In this document: piece by piece, positions 1-5,826 of the stretch
How the letters are laid out: the number at the start of each line of letters is the position of its first letter
Position numbering within the stretch: position 1 is the stretch's first letter
NCBI GenBank assembly: GCA_937915565.1
Contig: CALDMH010000033.1
Coordinates: 1-9,101 of the forward strand
Reading direction: 5' to 3'
Origin: an uncultured Clostridia bacterium
GTDB taxonomy: Bacteria; Bacillota; Clostridia; Christensenellales; Borkfalkiaceae
DNA length: 9,101 bases
Notes under the pieces: model-generated
The model's database searches: none
The model's input: the letters and a program-made list of their open reading frames with translations, nothing else
What the model was told of the DNA's origin: nothing
Program-made: the position numbers and the translations under genes

Positions 1-674
1 TTTTTATCGAAGAAAACGCAATGTGGGATTGGAACGAGGTTAAACTTCCTCCGTATATTTTGGTCGAACAGGTTTTCGCTATAATCGACGCGACGACTTT
101 TAAGGTTTATTTCAATAATATGCGTCAAAAATTTCAGGATATAGTGGGCGCGGCGAACATAGTTATTATGAACAGATGCGTCGAAAGTCCCGAAATGGCC
201 GGGTATAAGAGAAGTCTTAAATTGATAAACAAGGACGCTTATTATATCACGCTCGACGCCGAGAATAAGCCCGTCAGTTTCGTTGAAGAATTACCTTATA
301 AACTATCCGACGAAATGATTATTTCCGACGATGATTTCGGCGTGTTTTATATCGATACGTTCGATAACCGCGCGAGATACGAGGGCAAAATCGTTGAATT
401 CAATTGTATGACGGTCACTTCCAAAAATTTGCCCGAAAACACTTTCGTTGCGGGCAGGCTTGCTATGACTTGCTGCGCAAACGATATTCAGCTTATAGGG
501 CATCTTTGCGCGCATAACGCGCCGTTGAAAGTGAAAAACAAGGGTTGGGTTCATTTGAGAGCTCGTATTCATTATCTCACGGAAAACGAGAGCGACGAAC
601 CGCAGATTGTTCTTGAACTTTTAAAGGTTAACGACATACCGGAGATAGAAAATCCGGTGGTATCGTTACAGTAA
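1..674 (+). CDS. CobW-like GTPase fused to DUF1980 domain (3' part only)
   Basis: The reading frame is open from base 3 to the TAA at 672-674, with no stop before the first ATG (21), so the gene starts upstream of the window; about 223 codons are visible. The first ~60 residues look like the end of a COG0523/CobW-type P-loop GTPase: an 'iDATTFKVY' segment followed by a hydrophobic strand ending in NRC, which fits the G4 (NKxD-like) position of this family. The last ~110 residues match the DUF1980/TIGR03943 (YcgQ) pattern: a 'YEGKIVEF' strand, then 'FVAGRLAMTCCANDIQLIGHLC' in shortened form FVAGRLAMTCC...IGHLC with a Cys pair, then a W-V beta strand. COG0523 proteins are metal-handling GTPases, and YcgQ-type proteins are usually encoded next to an ArsP-like permease (YcgR). 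A cytoplasmic metal-related role is therefore an inference only. The gene converges on the miniprotein gene and shares its terminator. Confidence 0.75.
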   Translation, partial: FIEENAMWDWNEVKLPPYILVEQVFAIIDATTFKVYFNNMRQKFQDIVGAANIVIMNRCVESPEMAGYKRSLKLINKDAYYITLDAENKPVSFVEELPYKLSDEMIISDDDFGVFYIDTFDNRARYEGKIVEFNCMTVTSKNLPENTFVAGRLAMTCCANDIQLIGHLCAHNAPLKVKNKGWVHLRARIHYLTENESDEPQIVLELLKVNDIPEIENPVVSLQ

Positions 675-708
675 AAATAGCCGCGCAATAAAAAAATCGT
701 GGTTATTT
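675..708 (+). other. imperfect hairpin after the GTPase-DUF1980 gene
   Basis: An 11-bp stem (675-685 with 698-708, two G-U pairs) with a 12-base A-rich loop follows immediately after the stop codon. No T-tract follows, so it is not a standard intrinsic terminator. It may protect the mRNA 3' end or act together with the stronger terminator downstream. Confidence 0.35.
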
Positions 709-717
709 AAGAAAAAA

Positions 718-750
718 TTCCGCGTTTTTTTACGATAAAACGAGGCGGAA
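718..750 (+). other. second imperfect hairpin in the convergent intergenic region
   Basis: TTCCGCGTTTT (718-728) pairs with AAAAC (737-741) and GCGGAA (745-750), leaving a 3-base bulge (742-744) and an 8-base loop. It lies between the first hairpin and the strong terminator. No coding sequence is evident in 675-832. Confidence 0.35.
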
Positions 751-764
751 CGAATTGAAAAATA

Positions 765-803
765 AAGAGGCGGCGAAAAAACGCAGTTTTTTCGCCGCCT
801 TTT
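765..803. terminator. strong bidirectional intrinsic terminator
   Basis: GGCGGCGAAAAAA (769-781) pairs perfectly with TTTTTTCGCCGCC (787-799) around the loop CGCAG, giving a 13-bp stem. On the plus strand it is followed by TTTT; on the minus strand the same stem is followed by a T-rich tail (complement of the AATAAAGA before it). It can therefore end both the GTPase-DUF1980 transcript and the convergent miniprotein transcript. The 3' arm core CGCCGCC is repeated once at 804-810. Confidence 0.85.
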
Positions 804-832
804 CGCCGCCCTTTAATATGTATCAGTATTTA

Positions 833-1051
833 TTATTTGCAGCAACCGCCGCCGCCGAATCCGAATTCGGGTCCGCCTTTACCGCCCTTGCAGCAGCAAA
901 GAAGAAGCAAAAGAACGGGGAGTAAGCATCCGCAGCCGCAGATTTTGTCTATGATACCGTTCAAGCATCCGTTTTTGCACAAGCAAAGAATGAGGATGAT
1001 GATAAGCATCCAAAGGCAACAATTATCGCCGATTCCCAAACAATTCAACAT
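833..1051 (-). CDS. small Cys-rich hydrophobic protein, 72 aa
   Basis: The chosen ATG (1049-1051, read on the minus strand) has AGGAGG 11 bases upstream (complement of 1063-1068); an in-frame start further upstream would extend through the RBS and palindrome and is less likely. The 72-residue product has 14 cysteines at 4, 11, 12, 23, 25, 29, 38, 40, 42, 52-54, 70 and 71. It has two strongly hydrophobic stretches (about 13-25 and 43-52) and a Gly-rich tail that ends in CCK. The spaced CGCGC and CCC clusters suggest metal binding or disulfide cross-linking, and the hydrophobic runs suggest membrane association. Small Cys-rich proteins of this style in gut Clostridia are sometimes labelled 'chorion class high-cysteine' proteins, but I cannot confirm membership and I know of no function. 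The opposite-strand frame is Pro/Gln-rich and lacks an RBS. Confidence 0.62.
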   Translation of the reverse strand: MLNCLGIGDNCCLWMLIIILILCLCKNGCLNGIIDKICGCGCLLPVLLLLLCCCKGGKGGPEFGFGGGGCCK

Positions 1052-1070
1052 TTTATGTATTTCCTCCTGT

Positions 1071-1100
1071 GATATTCGTAGCGTTAACGCTATCACTATC
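1071..1100. promoter_or_regulatory. 14-bp palindrome with symmetric flanks, operator-like
   Basis: The perfect palindrome TAGCGTTAACGCTA lies at 1079-1092. It is flanked four bases away on each side by GATA (1071-1074) and TATC (1097-1100), which share the same symmetry axis. The element falls between the -10 box and the RBS of the miniprotein gene, at its predicted transcription start. This is a typical place for a dimeric repressor site; in RNA it would also form a 5-bp hairpin with a TTAA loop. Confidence 0.5.
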
Positions 1101-1130
1101 ATTATATTTTCAATATAATAAAAGTGTTAC
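1101..1130 (-). promoter_or_regulatory. putative promoter of the Cys-rich miniprotein gene
   Basis: Read on the minus strand, a consensus TATAAT (complement of 1101-1106) has a GTAACA box (4 of 6 matches to TTGACA; complement of 1125-1130) 18 bp upstream. The -10 box is one arm of an 8-bp inverted repeat (ATTATATT 1101-1108, AATATAAT 1112-1119), so a TATAAT is also present on the plus strand, where no good -35 accompanies it. Transcription would start near 1094, giving a leader of about 42 bases. Confidence 0.5.
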
Positions 1131-1176
1131 GACCGCCCCTTACGTTATTCTAGTTGAAAAACGAGCCTTTAAAAAC

Positions 1177-1205
1177 TTGATTTAATTTTTTAAATATATT
1201 ATAAT
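1177..1205 (+). promoter_or_regulatory. sigma-A type promoter of the ECF-S/coaX/ispG operon
   Basis: TTGATT (1177-1182) and TATAAT (1200-1205) are separated by exactly 17 bp of AT-rich sequence, close to the vegetative consensus. The predicted start near 1212 gives a leader of about 98 bases before the ATG at 1310. The leader can pair GAATAC (1214-1219) with GTATTC (1260-1265) around a small TTCGA/TCGAA hairpin. I do not recognise any known riboswitch in it. Confidence 0.65.
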
Positions 1206-1309
1206 TTTAATGCGAATACTTATTAAGATTCGACGTCTCGAAATAGAATTTTCTAACGGGTATTCTGTCGGTTGTAACCGCGTCAAAGAAACTCGATTGG
1301 AGGTAAAAA

Positions 1310-1861
1310 ATGAATTCAAAAGGTAAAACCGTCGCTTATATCGGCGTGATGTCTGCGTTGATTTTCGTGCTTTTAATGCTCGAAACTTACGTTTTTATTT
1401 ATATAATCAAACCGTCGCCGGCGTTTTTAACCATTCCGCTTGCGATTGCGCTGTGCCTGAAAGGTAAAAAATCCGATATGTTTGTCGGTGGTACGATTTT
1501 AGGCGTCAGCTCTTTTATTTTATCGTTTATAGTCGGATACGCGGCTTTTTATAACCCGCTTATTTCCGTTTTGCCGCGCGTGCTTATAGGCGTTGCGGTG
1601 TTTTACGCGAATAAACTCTTTACGGTTTTATTCAAAAACGGCAAAAGCAATTTCGTAAGAGAAATATTGCCGCTTTCGCTTTCCGGAGCGGTCGGGGTGC
1701 TTACGAACACCGTTCTGGTTATGACGATGCTTTTTATATTTGATTTTTCGGGCGTGACCGACGTTTTTGCAACTATTATGTCCTTTAATTTCCTGTTGGA
1801 ATTCATTGCCGGCATCATTTTAGTCCCGATTTTCGTTAAAACGATAAGAAAGGTGAAATAG
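1310..1861 (+). CDS. ECF transporter substrate-binding S component, probably for pantothenate
   Basis: This 183-residue, strongly hydrophobic protein has about six membrane segments (roughly 8-32, 38-50, 58-78, 88-106, 120-143 and 155-177) and a basic C-terminus (KTIRKVK). Its length, its topology and the NPLISVLPRVLIG stretch (82-94) are typical of S components of energy-coupling factor importers, which work with shared EcfA/EcfA'/EcfT subunits encoded elsewhere. The substrate cannot be read from the sequence. The next gene, one base away, is pantothenate kinase, so a PanT-like vitamin B5 importer is the most economical reading (inference); another S-family vitamin is possible. The start is supported by GGAGG at 1299-1303, six bases before the ATG. 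It is the first gene of an operon with its own promoter. Confidence 0.85.
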   Translation: MNSKGKTVAYIGVMSALIFVLLMLETYVFIYIIKPSPAFLTIPLAIALCLKGKKSDMFVGGTILGVSSFILSFIVGYAAFYNPLISVLPRVLIGVAVFYANKLFTVLFKNGKSNFVREILPLSLSGAVGVLTNTVLVMTMLFIFDFSGVTDVFATIMSFNFLLEFIAGIILVPIFVKTIRKVK

Positions 1862-1862
1862 T

Positions 1863-2651
1863 ATGATTTTTTGTATAGATATAGGAAATTCAAATATCAA
1901 ATACGCTATTTTCGACGGCGAGGAAATGAAAGCGTCGTTCCGCGTTACTTCGCAGAGAAACGCGACGAGCGACGAATACGGGGTTATAGTAAGAGATTTA
2001 CTTAAATCTGCGGGAATTCCTCGCGAAAAAATCAACGGCGTTATTATGTCGTCGGTTATTCCGTCGCTTAATTATACGATGGAGCATATGTGCAGGGATT
2101 ATCTCGGCATATCGCCTCTTATAGTCGGCCCCGGGATAAAAACAGGCCTTAACGTTAAAGCGGATAACCCGAGAGAGGTCGGCGCGGATATTATCGTGGA
2201 TTCGGTAAGCGCGATTCATCGCTACGGAAAGGGAACGCCGATAATCTGTATAGATTTCGGCACGGCAACGACGTTCGATATAATCAGCGAAAAAGGCGAA
2301 CTCATCGGCGTGGTTATTTCCCCCGGGATAAAAGGTTCGCTCGATTCGCTCGTGAATAATACTGCAAATCTTCCTAATATCGAGCTCGAAACTCCGCCTT
2401 CGATAATTGCGAAAAACACCGTCAACTGTATGCAGGCGGGAATCGTTTACGGCTTTGCCGGGCTTGTGGATAATATCGTCGGGAAAATAAAGGAAGAACT
2501 TGGTCGTCCGGACACGAAGGTTATCGCCACGGGCGGAATGGGAAACCTTATTTTCGAGGAGGCGGGGAGTATAGATAAGTTCGACAGAACGCTCACATTA
2601 AACGGTTTGAGAATTATATACGAAATGAACGCGAGAGTGAAAAATGACTAA
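1863..2651 (+). CDS. coaX: type III pantothenate kinase
   Basis: CoaX phosphorylates pantothenate to 4'-phosphopantothenate with ATP, the first committed step of CoA synthesis in the cytoplasm. It belongs to the ASKHA (actin-like) fold; the type III enzyme is generally a dimer, needs a monovalent cation and is not feedback-inhibited by CoA. The visible motifs are the phosphate-binding DIGNSN (6-11), SSVIPSL (63-69), NPREVGADIIVD (102-113, with the expected catalytic Asp at 109), IDFGTATTFD (130-139), and the SPGI (153-156) and ATGGMG (222-227) glycine turns. The length of 262 residues is normal for the family. The ATG begins one base after the stop of the transporter gene, and the 3' end overlaps ispG by 8 bases, so the three genes are almost certainly co-transcribed and translationally coupled. 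Confidence 0.96.
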   Translation: MIFCIDIGNSNIKYAIFDGEEMKASFRVTSQRNATSDEYGVIVRDLLKSAGIPREKINGVIMSSVIPSLNYTMEHMCRDYLGISPLIVGPGIKTGLNVKADNPREVGADIIVDSVSAIHRYGKGTPIICIDFGTATTFDIISEKGELIGVVISPGIKGSLDSLVNNTANLPNIELETPPSIIAKNTVNCMQAGIVYGFAGLVDNIVGKIKEELGRPDTKVIATGGMGNLIFEEAGSIDKFDRTLTLNGLRIIYEMNARVKND

Positions 2652-3681
2652 ATCCGTTAAGATAGGCAAGGTTGTAATCGGCGGAGGAAATCCCGTCGCC
2701 ATACAATCTATGGCTAACGTAAAAACTTCAAAAATCGCCGACGTTGTAAGGCAAATTGAAGATTTGCAACTTTTGGGTTGCGACGTTGTGAGAGTGTCTG
2801 TGAAAGATGAAGACGACGTGAAAGCTCTTCGTGAAATAAAAAAGAAAATCGCTATTCCGCTCGTTGCGGATATTCATTTTAATTACAAATACGCGCTCGC
2901 CGCAATCGACGCCGGAGTGGATAAAATAAGAATAAACCCCGGGAATATCGGCTCGGAGAAAAACGTTGAAGAAGTCGCGAAAGCGCTCGTCGGTTCGGGC
3001 GTTGCCGTAAGGGTCGGCTCTAACTCCGGAAGCGTCGAAAAGGAGTTTTTGGCTAGGTACGGCAAAAACGAAATTTCGCTTGCCGAAAGCGCGCTAAAAA
3101 ACGTTGCCGCGCTTGAAAAATACGGAGTGGAACAAATCGTGATTTCCGCAAAGGCGAGCAACGTTCCGCTTACGGTTAAAACTTACGAGTATTTACATAA
3201 TAAAACGGATTATCCGCTTCACGTCGGCGTAACCGAAGCCGGAACGTACGATACGGGAATAGTAAAAAGCAGTATAGGAATAGGAAGTTTGCTTCTTAAA
3301 GGAATAGGCGATACGATAAGAGTTTCCCTTTCGGCCCCGCCGAAAGACGAAATTATCGCCGCGAAAAGAATTTTACGAAGCGTGGGGCTGGACGATAATT
3401 ACGTCGAGGTTATCTCGTGTCCCACCTGCGGAAGAACGGAATATGACAGTATTTCATTGGCAAACCGAGTGGAAAAATTGACCTCCGGAATAAAAAAGCG
3501 TTTGAAAATTGCGGTTATGGGCTGCGTTGTGAACGGCCCGGGCGAAGCCGCCGATTGCGATTTGGGTATTGCCGGCGGAAGCGGTTTTTGCGCTTTTTTC
3601 AAAAACGGGGAAATATACAAAAAAGTTCCGTTTGGAAACGCGGAAGAAGAATTTATAAAGGAAATAGAAAAACTTGTCTGA
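2644..3681 (+). CDS. ispG: 4-hydroxy-3-methylbut-2-enyl diphosphate synthase (flavodoxin/ferredoxin-dependent)
   Basis: IspG (GcpE) reductively converts MEcPP to HMBPP in the penultimate step of the MEP isoprenoid pathway, using a [4Fe-4S] cluster. The N-terminal TIM barrel is recognised by VAIQSMANVKT (18-28), the VRVSV strand (49-53), PLVADIHFN (72-80) and IRINPGNIG (95-103). The C-terminal cluster domain carries C259 and C262 in SCPTCGRTEYD, C294 in MGCVVNGPGE, and E301 as the likely fourth ligand, so the full ligand set is present. The 345 residues correspond to the short bacterial form without the plant-type insertion. The ATG overlaps the coaX end by 8 bases, and its stop overlaps the next gene's TTG start by 8 bases. 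In Clostridia ispG commonly sits directly before polC, as it does here before a PolC-derived gene. Confidence 0.97.
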   Translation: MTKSVKIGKVVIGGGNPVAIQSMANVKTSKIADVVRQIEDLQLLGCDVVRVSVKDEDDVKALREIKKKIAIPLVADIHFNYKYALAAIDAGVDKIRINPGNIGSEKNVEEVAKALVGSGVAVRVGSNSGSVEKEFLARYGKNEISLAESALKNVAALEKYGVEQIVISAKASNVPLTVKTYEYLHNKTDYPLHVGVTEAGTYDTGIVKSSIGIGSLLLKGIGDTIRVSLSAPPKDEIIAAKRILRSVGLDDNYVEVISCPTCGRTEYDSISLANRVEKLTSGIKKRLKIAVMGCVVNGPGEAADCDLGIAGGSGFCAFFKNGEIYKKVPFGNAEEEFIKEIEKLV

Positions 3682-5218
3682 TTACGAAAGAGATATTTTA
3701 CCTAAAATAAGGCAGATAGACGATAATCTCGGGAAAATAAGGCTTAAATCCGTAACGTTGAAAAAAAGCGGCGGAGCGAACTTCGATTTCATTTGCGATA
3801 AACCCGCAAGCGACGGCGTTTGTATGAAAATCGAAAACGTTTTACGGGATTATCTTCCCGATTCTTTCAAAGAATGTAGGGTGAACGTAGCGAAAATCGT
3901 TGCCGACCCCGAACTTGTCGTAAACGAAATTTTCCGTTATCTTAAATCGGATTTTATGTCGGTTGCGAACAGCGTAACGAAGGATAACGTTTCGGCTTTT
4001 CCTCCGAACGACGGAAGATGCGAGTACGTTCTTAAAGTGGACGACGACGTTTACGGCTATTTTCGTTCAAACAACGTAACCGATAAAATCTCTGCGCATT
4101 TGTACGAGAACTTTTGCTGTTTATTTCACGGCGAAGTGGAAAATCTCGGAAGAACCGAGGCCAACGCGGATATTTTAAAGCAAAAAGTCAACTCGTCGGA
4201 TTTTGAAACGATAAAATGCAGAACGCTCAAAGTTTTCGACCCTGTGAAAATTTGGGGCGACGACATCGACGGAACTGCAATCTACGCCGCCGACGCGCAG
4301 TATGCGCAGGGCGTTTGTTGTTTTGCGGGAACGATAGTTTCGATAAATCAAAAGGAAACGCAAAAGGGAAAACCGTTTTACATAATCGAACTTGACGATA
4401 CGACCGGGAAAATGCAGGGAAAAATCTTTATGACCAAGGAAAAGGAGAAAAAGATTGACAAACTGCAAATAGGCACGCAAATAATATGCAGGGGAGATTT
4501 AAGCACCTTTAACGGTTTGCCGAGTTACAAAATTTCCGACGTGTCCTTTTGCGTCTTTCCGCCCGATTTCAAGCCTCGGGAACGCGACAGCAAACCCGTG
4601 CCGGAATATTATTCCGTCGTAAAGCCCGAACCTATCGAGGATATGGCGCAAACGGGGTTTTTCGATATGGCCGCAAGCGTTCCGGAATGTCTTATAGGAA
4701 AAACGTTCGTCGTCGTCGATATTGAAACCACGGGGCTTTCGTATCTCGGCGGGGATAAAATAACCGAGATAGGCGCGGTGAAGATAGTCGACGGAAAAAT
4801 CGTCGATAAATTTCAGACGCTTATAAATCCCGAAAGAAAAATAAGCGAGGAGATAACGAAACTTACGGGAATCGACGAGGAAATGGTTAAGGATAAGCCG
4901 ACTTTCGACAAAATTATCCTGGACTTTTTCAAGTATGCGGCAGGCAGCGTAATCATAGGGCATAATCTCGATTTCGATTATAAATTTATCAAATTCTACG
5001 CAAAAGAGCAGGGTTATATCTTTAAAAACGACGGAATCGATACTATTCCTTTTGCAAAAGAGGTCGTTCCGAGATTGAAAAATTATAAGCTGAATACGGT
5101 TTGCGAGCATTTTTCGATTGAGTTTTTGCATCACAGAGCGTTATCCGACGCCCACGCGACGGCAAAACTTTTCCTCGAACTTGTCGGAATAAAAAAGGAA
5201 TTACCCAAATTTATGTAA
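3674..5218 (+). CDS. PolC-like protein reduced to N-terminal region, OB fold and DEDDh 3'-5' exonuclease
   Basis: This 514-residue protein occupies the position where Firmicutes usually encode the replicative polymerase PolC (about 1,400 residues). Residues 1-190 resemble the PolC N-terminal region (conserved-looking 'IVADPELVVNEIFRYL', 75-90). Residues ~216-295 form an OB-fold (tRNA-anti type) nucleic-acid-binding segment starting FAGTIVSIN. Residues ~341-505 are a DnaQ-type exonuclease with the complete catalytic set D349 and E351 (VDIETTG), D435 (GHNLDFDYKF), and H487 and D492 (HHRALSDA). Between the OB fold and the exonuclease there are only ~45 linker residues where the first half of the PHP domain should be, and the protein ends just after the exonuclease; no PHP, palm, fingers or tau-binding parts follow. 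It should degrade or proofread DNA 3' ends; a polymerase activity is excluded. The start is TTG (3674), overlapping ispG by 8 bases, with AAAGGA at about 3656-3661. Confidence 0.87.
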   Translation: MSDYERDILPKIRQIDDNLGKIRLKSVTLKKSGGANFDFICDKPASDGVCMKIENVLRDYLPDSFKECRVNVAKIVADPELVVNEIFRYLKSDFMSVANSVTKDNVSAFPPNDGRCEYVLKVDDDVYGYFRSNNVTDKISAHLYENFCCLFHGEVENLGRTEANADILKQKVNSSDFETIKCRTLKVFDPVKIWGDDIDGTAIYAADAQYAQGVCCFAGTIVSINQKETQKGKPFYIIELDDTTGKMQGKIFMTKEKEKKIDKLQIGTQIICRGDLSTFNGLPSYKISDVSFCVFPPDFKPRERDSKPVPEYYSVVKPEPIEDMAQTGFFDMAASVPECLIGKTFVVVDIETTGLSYLGGDKITEIGAVKIVDGKIVDKFQTLINPERKISEEITKLTGIDEEMVKDKPTFDKIILDFFKYAAGSVIIGHNLDFDYKFIKFYAKEQGYIFKNDGIDTIPFAKEVVPRLKNYKLNTVCEHFSIEFLHHRALSDAHATAKLFLELVGIKKELPKFM

Positions 5219-5220
5219 AA

Positions 5221-5274
5221 AACGCGTTCAAACGCTTGCAAAGAAGCGTAAAATGTGTTAATATATATACGCTT
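5221..5274 (+). promoter_or_regulatory. putative rimP operon promoter with clustered inverted repeats
   Basis: TTGCAA (5236-5241) and TAATAT (5259-5264) are 17 bp apart, a plausible though imperfect vegetative promoter; transcription would start near 5271. The same bases contain ACGCTT (5232-5237), AAGCGTA (5244-5250) and TACGCTT (5268-5274). The central copy can pair with either outer copy, and GCGTT (5224-5228) can also pair with AACGC (5231-5235). The cluster spans the -35 and -10 boxes, so an operator role is possible. Confidence 0.42.
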
Positions 5275-5292
5275 AATATGGTTTATTCGATA

Positions 5293-5324
5293 TTGAGAGC
5301 GGTTCTTGCCGCTCTCAAATTTTT
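5293..5324 (+). terminator. intrinsic terminator or attenuator in front of rimP
   Basis: TTGAGAGCGG (5293-5302) pairs perfectly with CCGCTCTCAA (5309-5318) around the loop TTCTTG, followed by ATTTTTA (five T at 5320-5324). It ends only a few bases before the rimP RBS (GGAGGG 5329-5334) and lies downstream of the putative promoter. It could end the upstream operon, attenuate transcription into rimP-infB, or do both. Confidence 0.75.
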
Positions 5325-5338
5325 ATATGGAGGGCACG

Positions 5339-5800
5339 ATGAAGTTTAAGAGCGTTGAAGAAATAGAAAAAGTCGTTCGCGGCGTTGCGGACGAAATGAA
5401 TATCGAAATAGTGGAAATTGTTCCGAAAATCAGTAAAAATCCGTCGTTGACGGTTTTTATCGATACCGAAACCGGCGTCGACCTTGACACCTGCGAAAAA
5501 TTTCATAACGCCATTGACGGAATTCTCGACGAGTTCGACCCTTCGTTCGGCGCGTCCTACACGCTTAACGTTTCGAGCCCCGGGCTCGACCGTCCGCTTA
5601 AAACCGCTCGCGATTTCGAGAAGCGTATAGGTAAGGACGTAGAAATAAAACTCGCAACGCCGTTGCAGGGCAAAAAGTACATCGAAAGCAAACTCGTCGG
5701 TTACGACGGAAACAACGTCGTTTTAAACGACGGAGAGAAAGATTATAAACTTCCTCTCACAAAGATTGAAAAAATAAACGAAGCGATTAAGTTTGACTGA
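5339..5800 (+). CDS. rimP: ribosome maturation factor RimP
   Basis: RimP binds the free 30S subunit and helps the late assembly of its head and central pseudoknot region. The 153-residue product shows the two family blocks: LTVFIDTETGVDLDTCEKF in the N-terminal alpha/beta domain, and LNVSSPGLDRPLKTARDF followed by GKDVEIKL leading into the C-terminal SH3-like barrel (LVGYDG...VVLNDGEKDYKLPL). The ATG at 5339 is chosen because GGAGGG (5329-5334) lies four bases upstream; the frame is open further upstream, but an ATG at 5327 would have no RBS and would overlap the GGAGGG. It is the first gene of the rimP-nusA-ylxR-ylxQ-infB cluster, and nusA follows after 26 bases. The hairpin just upstream suggests control by attenuation. 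Confidence 0.96.
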   Translation: MKFKSVEEIEKVVRGVADEMNIEIVEIVPKISKNPSLTVFIDTETGVDLDTCEKFHNAIDGILDEFDPSFGASYTLNVSSPGLDRPLKTARDFEKRIGKDVEIKLATPLQGKKYIESKLVGYDGNNVVLNDGEKDYKLPLTKIEKINEAIKFD

Positions 5801-5826
5801 TTGTCGTTACGTTAAGGAGATTAACA

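Noticed and set aside
837..1118. Plus-strand frame (Pro/Gln-rich, 93 codons) opposite the Cys-rich miniprotein
   Set aside because: It starts at TTG without an RBS and has an implausible composition. The minus-strand frame has AGGAGG, a TATAAT box and a terminator.
1206..1309. Known riboswitch (THF, preQ1, TPP or FMN type) in the ECF-S leader
   Set aside because: None of the conserved core strings that I know for these classes is present, and the leader is short for most of them.
4499..5134. A 211-codon minus-strand open frame opposite the exonuclease domain
   Set aside because: It is a shadow of the DEDDh exonuclease coding sequence, with no supporting motif or RBS.
5306..5338. Longer N-terminus for RimP from a TTG at 5306 or an ATG at 5327
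   Set aside because: The first lies inside the terminator hairpin and the second overlaps the GGAGGG; neither has an RBS. The ATG at 5339 fits the family's N-terminus.
5219..5338. Possible frameshifted remnant of the PolC PHP or polymerase domain after the exonuclease gene
   Set aside because: The interval is only about 120 bases and is filled with promoter-like and terminator-like elements. I see no PHP- or polymerase-like residues in any frame.
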